The notes under the pieces: model-generated
Seen by the model: the letters and a program-made list of their open reading frames with translations, nothing else
Told to the model about the DNA's origin: nothing
The model's database searches: none
DNA from: Thermoflexibacter sp.
GTDB lineage: Bacteria > Bacteroidota > Bacteroidia > Cytophagales > Thermoflexibacteraceae
Assembly (NCBI GenBank): GCA_025455345.1
Contig: JALOMS010000637.1
Coordinates: 1-6,411 of the forward strand
DNA length: 6,411 nt
Direction of reading: 5' to 3'
Shown: one piece after another, positions 1-5,008 of the stretch
Layout: every line of letters begins with the position of its first letter
Position numbering within the stretch: position 1 is the first letter of the stretch
Translations under genes and position numbers: made by a program

Positions 1-536
1 TATTGGTTTATATAGGCTCTTATTTCAGAAAAAATGAGAAAATAGATGAGAATAGATTTTTGGGAGAAGTCATTTTAAGCATACCTTTTTTTGTTTGCTT
101 AATGTTGCTTTGTCTGTTACCTATACTATTTTCATTTAAAGCGATTGGTAATGACAGAACACTTACTATTGTTGCTTTTTTTGTGGTAATATTTGTTGCT
201 TATTTCTCTTTCCAATTGGGCTATCGCACGCTTTTTTCAAGGAAAATTGCTTTGTTTTTTGCTATAATGTGCCTATTATTATTGGCTTACGGGGCAAGAT
301 ACAGGTGGACGAATGAAGTATATGGTGCAAAAATATACGCCGAACATTTTGATAGAACAATTGACTATTTATTGGAGCTAAAAGCCAAAAAGCATAGACA
401 GCCTGTTGGTATAGACCCAATTACCCTACCGCCTGGCTCTTTAGAAAGAAACTCTTTTTCGGCAGATACGCTTTTCTGGTTCAATAAGGACTTTGCAAAT
501 GCCTATCAGTTGGGGTATAAGGTATATAGCAAATAA
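1..536 (+). CDS. C-terminal part of a polytopic membrane protein, DUF6056-like (5' end outside window)
   Basis: The reading frame is already open at the left edge, and its first start-like codon (TTG at position 3) is internal-looking, so this is the tail of a longer protein; about 177 residues are visible. Three hydrophobic spans stand out at roughly residues 20-46, 53-75 and 81-97 of the visible part, separated by short basic or polar loops. They are followed by a polar tail of about 80 residues, probably outside the membrane. The end of the tail (residues Asp-Thr-Leu-Phe-Trp-Phe-Asn-Lys, then Ala-Tyr-Gln-Leu-Gly-Tyr) resembles the C-terminus of DUF6056-type or glycosyltransferase-like Bacteroidota membrane proteins, which often end in a 'D..HW.N......YYG' pattern. 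That match is from memory and tentative. No catalytic residue lies in the visible part, so no reaction is assigned. The stop is TAA at 534-536, and no convincing terminator follows before the priA promoter. Confidence 0.6.
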   Translation, partial: LVYIGSYFRKNEKIDENRFLGEVILSIPFFVCLMLLCLLPILFSFKAIGNDRTLTIVAFFVVIFVAYFSFQLGYRTLFSRKIALFFAIMCLLLLAYGARYRWTNEVYGAKIYAEHFDRTIDYLLELKAKKHRQPVGIDPITLPPGSLERNSFSADTLFWFNKDFANAYQLGYKVYSK

Positions 537-571
537 TTTTAACAAATATTTAGATGTAATAAATTTAAAAA

Positions 572-603
572 TTGATTTTTTATTTAAAAAAATATTATAT
601 TTG
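572..603 (+). promoter_or_regulatory. Bacteroidota-type promoter for priA
   Basis: TTG at 572-574 and TATATTTG at 596-603 match the Bacteroidota sigma factor consensus (TTG near -33, TAnnTTTG near -7) with a 21-base spacer. Transcription would begin around 608-612 and leave a short leader of about 22-26 bases before the TTG start at 634. The stretch is very AT-rich, so a chance match is possible, but the full 8/8 match of the -7 element and its position argue for a real promoter. Confidence 0.55.
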
Positions 604-633
604 TAATATATTTAATCTTATAAATCAATACAC

Positions 634-3186
634 TTGCTTTTCGAAGAAGAAATCATACCTGATAATACTGATTTAAAGGGGGCAAAAAAAGTTACCTTTT
701 TTGCAGATGTGATTTTGCCTGTGCCTGTCGAAGGACGCTTTACCTATCGCATACCCGCAGAGTTAAATGAGAAAGTCAAAGAAGGAGCAAGGGTCGTAGT
801 CAATTTTGGTAAAAGGAGGGTATTGACAGGTATAGTCATGCGTGTTCACCAAGAAGCTTCTCTTACTCATCAGGCAAAATATTTATTGGAGTTATTGGAC
901 GAGATTCCTATCGTAAATCCCTCACAATTAAGATTTTGGGAATGGATAGCAGATTATTATATGTGTTATTTGGGAGAGGTGATGAATGTTGCATTGCCTT
1001 CGGGTTTGAAATTGAGCAGTCTTTCTAAAGTCCAACTCAATCCTAATTTTGGAATTTTGCAAGAAAATTATCAAATTCCTTTGGCAGCCAAAGAGCAAAT
1101 ATTGATTGATAACTTGCAAAACGATAATGCACTTACTTTTGAGCAAATAGGCTCTTTATTGAATATTAAAAATATTTATCCAATTATTAAATCTTTATTG
1201 TTCAAAGAGGCAATTATTGTTTTTGAAGAGCTTAAAGAAAAATATAAACCCAAGATTATCAAAAAAATTCGCTTATCTAAGCACTATATTAATGATTTAG
1301 AAAGACTTACAGAACTATTAGATAGCTTAAATACTGCAAAGAGAGGTGCAACAAAACAGCAAGATGTCATTCTAAAGTATTTATCAGAAATTTCTATAGA
1401 TTCGCCTACCTCACATCACCAACAAGGACTACCCAAATCTTCTTTTATAAAAGTAGGTATTTCTGAATCTTCCTTACATTCGCTGATTAAAAAAGGTGTT
1501 TTTGAAGAATTTGAGGAGATTGTTTCTCGTTTTCAAGAGTATGATTCTGAGCCTTTAAAAGAGATTTCGCTTAATGATTATCAAAAAGATGTCATTGGAC
1601 AGATTGAAAATATCTTTGATGAAAAGCAAATAGTGCTTTTGCATGGAATTACTGGAAGTGGGAAAACTGAAATGTACATAGATTTAGTAAACAAAACCTT
1701 GGCTCAGGGCAAACAAGTCTTGTTTTTGTTGCCAGAAATAGCTCTTACAACGCAGATAGTCAATAGATTAAAGAAAGTTTTTGGAGTAAAATTAGGCGTA
1801 TATCATTCTCGTTTTTCTGATAATGAAAGGGTAGAGGTTTGGAAAGGAGTACAAGAAGGAAAATTTCCCATGGTGGCGGGGGTGCGTTCTTCTATCTTTT
1901 TGCCTTTTGATAACTTAGGGCTAATCATTGTAGATGAAGAACATGACTCTTCCTACAAACAGTACGACCCCGCACCCCGCTATAACGCACGTGATACGGC
2001 ACTGGTCTTGGCTCACATCCATCAGGCAAAAGTACTGCTCGGTTCTGCAACGCCCTCATTAGAAAGCTATTATCAAGCACAACACAAAAAATATGGTTTT
2101 GTAGTGGCTAATAAACGCTTTGGAGATGCTCAATTACCAGAAATCAAATTGGTAAATATGAGTACAGAACGCAAGCAAAAAACATTAAAATATAATTTTT
2201 CTTCTTTGATGTTAGGTGCAATGGAAGAAAATTTACAAAAAAAGGAGCAGATAATCCTATTTCAAAATAGAAGAGGTTTTGCTCCACACCTCATCTGCGA
2301 AGAGTGTAGTTGGATTCCTACTTGCATTAACTGTGCCGTTAGTCTAACCTTCCACTTGGCTTCCAATGAGTTACGTTGTCATTATTGTGGATATAGAGAA
2401 GCACCACCCGCCTCCTGTCTGAACTGTAGCTCTACGCGTATCAAAACAGTGGGTTTTGGAACAGAAAAAATCGAAGATGAGCTAAGACTTATTTATCCTG
2501 AAATTGCTGTCCAACGCATGGATTTGGACACGACTCGCTCTAAGTATAGCTACCAAACCATTATCGAAGATTTTGCAAATCAGCAAATAGACGTACTGAT
2601 AGGTACACAGATGGTAACGAAGGGTTTGGATTTCGACCATGTCAGTTTAGTGGGGATTTTTGACATAGATAGGCTCATTCATTTCCCAGATTTTCGCTCT
2701 CACGAACGCACCTTCCAATTGCTTACTCAAGTAAGCGGGAGAGCTGGACGCAAAGACAAAAAAGGAATGGTCTTAATTCAGACAGCAAAACCGCAACATT
2801 CGCTATTGGATAGGGTGATTAACCATAACTATGAAGGTTTTTATGAAGATGAGATTTTGGAACGGGAAAAGCATTTTTACCCACCTTTCTCTCGCCTCAT
2901 CAATATAACAATTAAGGCTGAAGAACAAACGCTGGCGATAGAAGCGGGAAAAGAGCTAAGCCAAAAACTGAAAGCAATCTTAGGAGAGGGGCGTGTCTTA
3001 GGTCCTGTACCTGCAATCATTGAAAAAATCCGCAATCAATACTTGCAAAATGTAATGATTAAATTGGAAAGAGATAAAATTAATCTTAAAGTAGTAAAAC
3101 AAGCGATAAAAGAGCAAATGATAAATCTAACAAGCAACAAAAAATACAAGACTTTGTACATTGTTCCCGATGTTGACCCTATGTAA
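634..3186 (+). CDS. priA: primosomal protein N', replication restart helicase PriA
   Basis: PriA is a 3'-to-5' superfamily 2 DNA helicase that recognises stalled or broken forks and reloads the replisome. The 850-residue product has the family's full architecture. An N-terminal 3'-end-binding domain (about residues 22-115) opens with the typical FADVILPVP and FTYRIP. A winged-helix region (about 120-300) follows. The helicase core has Walker A GITGSGKT at 338-345, DEEH at 434-437 and GSATPS at 470-475. A cysteine-rich zinc insert carries eight Cys (555, 558, 564, 567, 582, 585, 595, 598) for two zinc ions. Lobe 2 holds GTQMVTKGLDF (657-667) and SGRAGR (701-706). A C-terminal domain runs to the end. 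All catalytic and zinc-binding residues are present. The start is TTG: an in-frame stop lies at 613-615 and no ATG or GTG precedes the conserved N-terminus. The gene looks monocistronic, with its own promoter upstream and a palindrome-rich region downstream. Confidence 0.97.
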   Translation: MLFEEEIIPDNTDLKGAKKVTFFADVILPVPVEGRFTYRIPAELNEKVKEGARVVVNFGKRRVLTGIVMRVHQEASLTHQAKYLLELLDEIPIVNPSQLRFWEWIADYYMCYLGEVMNVALPSGLKLSSLSKVQLNPNFGILQENYQIPLAAKEQILIDNLQNDNALTFEQIGSLLNIKNIYPIIKSLLFKEAIIVFEELKEKYKPKIIKKIRLSKHYINDLERLTELLDSLNTAKRGATKQQDVILKYLSEISIDSPTSHHQQGLPKSSFIKVGISESSLHSLIKKGVFEEFEEIVSRFQEYDSEPLKEISLNDYQKDVIGQIENIFDEKQIVLLHGITGSGKTEMYIDLVNKTLAQGKQVLFLLPEIALTTQIVNRLKKVFGVKLGVYHSRFSDNERVEVWKGVQEGKFPMVAGVRSSIFLPFDNLGLIIVDEEHDSSYKQYDPAPRYNARDTALVLAHIHQAKVLLGSATPSLESYYQAQHKKYGFVVANKRFGDAQLPEIKLVNMSTERKQKTLKYNFSSLMLGAMEENLQKKEQIILFQNRRGFAPHLICEECSWIPTCINCAVSLTFHLASNELRCHYCGYREAPPASCLNCSSTRIKTVGFGTEKIEDELRLIYPEIAVQRMDLDTTRSKYSYQTIIEDFANQQIDVLIGTQMVTKGLDFDHVSLVGIFDIDRLIHFPDFRSHERTFQLLTQVSGRAGRKDKKGMVLIQTAKPQHSLLDRVINHNYEGFYEDEILEREKHFYPPFSRLINITIKAEEQTLAIEAGKELSQKLKAILGEGRVLGPVPAIIEKIRNQYLQNVMIKLERDKINLKVVKQAIKEQMINLTSNKKYKTLYIVPDVDPM

Positions 3187-3187
3187 A

Positions 3188-3274
3188 TAAGCAAATTAAA
3201 TGCTCAAAGAAAACAAACAAACTTGCGAGCGTCGCACTTTTTGCTAAGCAACTAAGTAAGTAAGCAAATTAAAT
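3188..3274. repeat. 14-base direct repeat pair downstream of priA
   Basis: TAAGCAAATTAAAT occurs exactly at 3188-3201 and again at 3261-3274, a 73-base offset. The second copy is preceded by a short TAAG run (three units, 3253-3264). The pair brackets the small hairpin at 3224-3236. It could be a footprint of a local duplication or the flanks of a small insertion; nothing distinguishes these. Confidence 0.6.
3224..3242 (+). terminator. possible weak intrinsic terminator after priA
   Basis: A hairpin with stem TGCGA/TCGCA (3224-3228 with 3232-3236) and a GCG loop is followed by CTTTTT, 38 bases after the priA stop. The stem is only five base pairs, so termination strength is doubtful. The same TGCGA...TCGCA pair recurs inside the stem-loop at 3838-3885, so this may instead be a member of a repeat family. 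Confidence 0.35.
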
Positions 3275-3278
3275 CGAC

Positions 3279-3349
3279 ATTGTAAAATACCCTGAAGGGT
3301 ATATAAGTATTTGATAATGAGCAGAACACGCTAAAGCGTATTTTACAAT
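3279..3349. repeat. nested inverted repeat enclosing two small hairpins
   Basis: ATTGTAAAATAC (3279-3290) and GTATTTTACAAT (3338-3349) are exact reverse complements and form a 12-bp outer stem. Just inside, and overlapping its base, lie two compact hairpins. TACCCT-GA-AGGGTA is at 3288-3301 and ACGCT-AA-AGCGT at 3328-3339. The result is a three-arm cruciform or RNA junction, or two alternative folds. The paired layout is like REP/BIME elements, where two small palindromes flank a linker. Confidence 0.75.
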
Positions 3350-3359
3350 AAAAATGCAC

Positions 3360-3379
3360 AATTACTTAAGTAATTTAAC
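3360..3379. repeat. perfect palindrome, left copy of a repeat flanking the array
   Basis: AATTACTTAAGTAATT (3360-3375) is a perfect 16-base palindrome. The segment TACTTAAGTAATTTAAC (3363-3379) recurs with one mismatch as TACTTAAGTAATTCAAC at 3778-3794, in the same orientation. The two copies enclose the GTCCC array, so they may be flanking direct repeats left by insertion of the array, or ends of one larger element. Confidence 0.6.
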
Positions 3380-3399
3380 TTTTCTAAGCGTTCTTTGTA

Positions 3400-3428
3400 T
3401 TGAAGTCCCTTTAGGGACGATATATTTG
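3400..3428 (+). promoter_or_regulatory. promoter-like motif with a palindrome in its spacer
   Basis: TTG at 3400-3402 and TATATTTG at 3421-3428, 18 bases apart, fit the Bacteroidota -33/-7 pattern. The spacer is almost filled by the palindrome GTCCCTTTAGGGAC (3405-3418), the position expected of an operator. Transcription would run rightward through the repeat array. In such AT-rich DNA the match may be fortuitous, and the equivalent place in the second tandem copy (3583-3590) lacks the leading T of the -7 element. Confidence 0.25.
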
Positions 3429-3580
3429 TAGAAAATGGAATTTTAGCACAACGCATAAGTCCCGTAGGGACGTAACTATTTCATTAACAAATACTTGTAC
3501 CGTCCCTACGGGACTTAGATTTTGGGCTTAATTTAGTTTCTACAAAGCTTATGTCCCTAACGGGACTTCCAGTCTGGGAC
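3419..3580 (+). repeat. tandem unit, copy 1 (162 bases)
   Basis: This unit and the next (3581-3751) are adjacent diverged copies. They share the order TTTGTAGAAA block, AAGTCCCGTAGGGACG palindrome, variable middle, TTAGATTTTGGG block, TTTCTAC, second palindrome, and GTCTGGGAC end. The last 32 bases (3549-3580) are identical in both copies. The block 3515-3543 differs by a single base. Copy 1 has five extra bases (AAAGC, 3544-3548). Confidence 0.8.
3457..3516. repeat. 16-bp perfect inverted pair of palindromes with 28-base spacer
   Basis: AAGTCCCGTAGGGACG (3457-3472) and CGTCCCTACGGGACTT (3501-3516) are exact reverse complements. Each half can also fold alone (GTCCC/GGGAC). The locus can therefore form either two small hairpins or one 16-bp stem with a 28-base loop. 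The spacer is the segment found inverted in tandem copy 2. Confidence 0.8.
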
Positions 3581-3751
3581 TACATATTTGTAGAAATTGG
3601 AAGTTTAAAGCAATAAGTAAGTCCCGTAGGGACGACACAAAAATTTGCTAATGAAATAGTTACGCACCAGAATGGAATTCCTTATGGGATTTAGATTTTG
3701 GGTTTAATTTAGTTTCTACTTATGTCCCTAACGGGACTTCCAGTCTGGGAC
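3581..3751 (+). repeat. tandem unit, copy 2 (171 bases)
   Basis: This is the second, adjacent copy of the unit at 3419-3580. Its left block matches copy 1 moderately and its right third matches almost perfectly (3691-3719 and 3720-3751). The middle is not collinear. Bases 3619-3664 match the reverse complement of 3471-3516 in copy 1 at 41 of 46 positions. The following palindrome (3678-3694) is eroded to TTCC...GGGA. Confidence 0.8.
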
Positions 3752-3759
3752 AGAAAAGG

Positions 3760-3805
3760 CGTTTATTTTTGTTGAAATACTTAAGTAATTCAACAAAAAT
3801 AAATG
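3760..3805. repeat. near-perfect 42-base palindrome at the end of the array
   Basis: TTTATTTTTGTTGAA (3762-3776) is the exact reverse complement of TTCAACAAAAATAAA (3789-3803). The centre TACTTAAGTA (3778-3787) is itself palindromic, leaving one A-A mismatch in 21 pairs and no loop. A C-G pair at 3760/3805 and a possible G-U at 3761/3804 would extend the RNA stem. As RNA it would be a long AT-rich hairpin, and as DNA a cruciform-prone site. It might act as a bidirectional terminator or RNase-processed hairpin, but it lacks a GC-rich stem with a trailing T-run. Confidence 0.8.
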
Positions 3806-3837
3806 TATATTTATATCTTCGTAAATCTTTGAAAATT

Positions 3838-3885
3838 AATTATCGAACACTTTGCGAAATGTCGCACCATTTGTGTTCGATAATT
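3838..3885. repeat. 13-bp stem-loop with an inner hairpin
   Basis: AATTATCGAACAC (3838-3850) and GTGTTCGATAATT (3873-3885) are exact reverse complements. The 22-base loop holds a second small stem, TGCGA/TCGCA (3853-3857 with 3862-3866). The fold ends with TTTTGCC on the plus strand. It lies about 110 bases upstream of the gene at 3994, so a leader or insulator role is possible. The nested design matches that of 3279-3349. Confidence 0.75.
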
Positions 3886-3993
3886 TTGCCTAATTACTGA
3901 TGTCGTACTTAGCAGGACTTAATGACGCAATGAAAAAATTGTCAAATAACCAAAATTTTTAGATAAAAGCAGTCATCATAAAAATACTTATCC

Positions 3994-4947
3994 ATGCTTC
4001 ATTTTTTAAAAGATTTTTTAAAAAAATATTTTACCACCAAAGCCGAGTTCCACAGAGAGTTACAGAAACTTCAAAAAGAAGTACATGCTAACCGCCTCTT
4101 GCTTGGACAAATCAAAGTTCAGCAAATTAAGGACAATAGCCTCATTAACTCTATCCAAGAGGCTGAATTCCAAGCCTTTTCGCAGTTTGGTGATGACGGC
4201 ATTATCCAATACCTCATACAGTTACTGCCTATCCCCTACCCTATTTTTATAGAGTTTGGTGTAGAAAAATATACAGAATCCAATACACGATTCCTACTCC
4301 TAAACAACAACTGGCGGGGGTTGGTCATAGACGGCGACCAAGAAAATATCAGTTATATCCAACAAGATGAAATCTATTGGCGATATGATTTGACGGCAGT
4401 TTGTTCTTTTATCACCGCAGAAAATATCAATGATTTATTTGTGCAAAATGGATTTTCTGGCGAAATAGGCATACTAAGTATTGACATAGATGGGAATGAT
4501 TATTGGGTTTGGGAAAAAATAGAAGCCGTCAAGCCTACTATCGTGATAGCGGAGTACAATAGTGTATTTGGGAAGTTACCTATTACTATTCCTTATCAAG
4601 CTGATTTTGTACGTACTAAGGCTCATTATTCCAACCTTTTTTGGGGTACTTCTTTGGGTGCTTTGTGTCATCTGGCAGAGGTAAAAGGTTATTATTTCGT
4701 AGGAACGAATCGCGCAGGAAACAATGCCTACTTTGTAAAAAAAGATAAGCTAAACTTAGATATTACCCCCCAACTCAGTCCCTTGACTTTGGAAAAAGGG
4801 TTCACAGATTCTAAGTTTAGGGAATCCCGCAACGAGCAAAATCAGCTTACTTTTCTGCGGGGGCAGGAAAGATTGAAAGCAATACAAGCGTGTGAAGTTT
4901 ATCATGTCATAGAAAAAAAGATATTCAAAATCAAAGATTTGTTATAA
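3994..4947 (+). CDS. FkbM-like / class I SAM methyltransferase-family protein
   Basis: The 317-residue product has a charged, probably helical or coiled-coil N-terminus (about 1-55) and then a Rossmann-like core. Visible motifs are SQFGDDG (63-69), FIEFGVE (85-91, glycine motif after the first strand), SNTRFLL (96-102), VIDGD (111-115, acidic end of the second strand), LSIDIDGND (161-169), EYNSVFG (187-193), HYSNLFWG (211-218) and GTNRAGNNAYFV (237-248). The strand-loop pattern and the IDIDGND motif, which corresponds to the 'KIDVEG' motif of FkbM proteins, place it near the FkbM methyltransferases, often found in O-antigen, exopolysaccharide or secondary-metabolite clusters. The acceptor substrate cannot be read from the sequence, and SAM use is inferred. 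There is no signal peptide and no membrane span. It is preceded by the repeat island and not embedded in a glycan cluster within this window. ATG is the chosen start; no clear ribosome-binding site or consensus promoter stands before it. Confidence 0.75.
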   Translation: MLHFLKDFLKKYFTTKAEFHRELQKLQKEVHANRLLLGQIKVQQIKDNSLINSIQEAEFQAFSQFGDDGIIQYLIQLLPIPYPIFIEFGVEKYTESNTRFLLLNNNWRGLVIDGDQENISYIQQDEIYWRYDLTAVCSFITAENINDLFVQNGFSGEIGILSIDIDGNDYWVWEKIEAVKPTIVIAEYNSVFGKLPITIPYQADFVRTKAHYSNLFWGTSLGALCHLAEVKGYYFVGTNRAGNNAYFVKKDKLNLDITPQLSPLTLEKGFTDSKFRESRNEQNQLTFLRGQERLKAIQACEVYHVIEKKIFKIKDLL

Positions 4948-4955
4948 TACGCGCG

Positions 4956-4986
4956 TTGCTTTTGGAATTTGATAAAAATAGTTTTA
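4956..4986 (+). promoter_or_regulatory. possible promoter of the iron-sulfur protein gene
   Basis: TTG at 4956-4958 and TAGTTTTA at 4979-4986, 20 bases apart, match the Bacteroidota promoter pattern except for the last base of the -7 element. The leader to the ATG at 5009 would be about 15-20 bases. This suggests expression independent of the methyltransferase-like gene, although the 61-base gap also permits read-through. Confidence 0.35.
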
Positions 4987-5008
4987 ATTTTATCTAAAAC
5001 TCAAAAAC

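Larger units (their letters stand above)
3403..3751. repeat. array of GTCCC/GGGAC palindromes (REP-like)
   Basis: Seven members are visible. They are GTCCCTTTAGGGAC at 3405-3418, AAGTCCCGTAGGGACG at 3457-3472, its exact reverse complement at 3501-3516, GTCCCTAACGGGAC at 3553-3566, AAGTCCCGTAGGGACG again at 3619-3634, a decayed copy at 3678-3694 (mostly C-to-T changes), and GTCCCTAACGGGAC at 3724-3737. Several carry a nearby TTTGTAGAAA motif, or its complement TTTCTACAAA, on one side (3425-3434, 3537-3546, 3587-3596, 3713-3719 partial), so the repeated module is larger than the palindrome. Short GC-rich palindromes of this kind resemble REP elements; I believe similar ones are widespread between genes in Bacteroidota but cannot verify that here. 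Confidence 0.85.
3187..3993. other. 807-base gene-free island of palindromes and repeats
   Basis: No open frame of credible coding character occurs between priA and the next gene. The stretch contains, in order: a 14-base direct repeat, a small hairpin with a T-run, a nested two-hairpin structure (3279-3349), a 16-base palindrome (3360-3375), a tandem array of GTCCC/GGGAC palindromes (3403-3751), a 42-base near-palindrome (3762-3803) and a second nested stem-loop (3838-3885). The remaining ~108 bases before the gene at 3994 are AT-rich without evident structure. The density of exact inverted repeats is far above what base composition explains. It suggests clustered REP/BIME-like or MITE-like elements, or a structured RNA. 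No transposase gene lies in the window. Confidence 0.85.

Noticed and set aside
566..580. Terminator of the first gene
   Set aside because: AAAAAT/ATTTTT could pair but is purely AT with a two-base loop and overlaps the TTG of the priA promoter; chance pairing in AT-rich DNA is more likely.
928..1146. Open frame of 72 codons antisense to priA
   Set aside because: It lies wholly inside the well-supported priA gene, has low-complexity hydrophobic content and matches no family I recognise; it is a shadow frame.
3403..3751. CRISPR array
   Set aside because: Palindromic repeats recur, but spacing is irregular, orientation alternates, the intervening sequences are themselves duplicated and no cas genes are near.
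3881..3888. Stand-alone promoter for the gene at 3994
   Set aside because: TAATTTTG fits the -7 consensus, but the nearest suitable TTG is 26 bases upstream (3852-3854) and the leader would be over 90 bases. It is kept only as a remark in the stem-loop finding.
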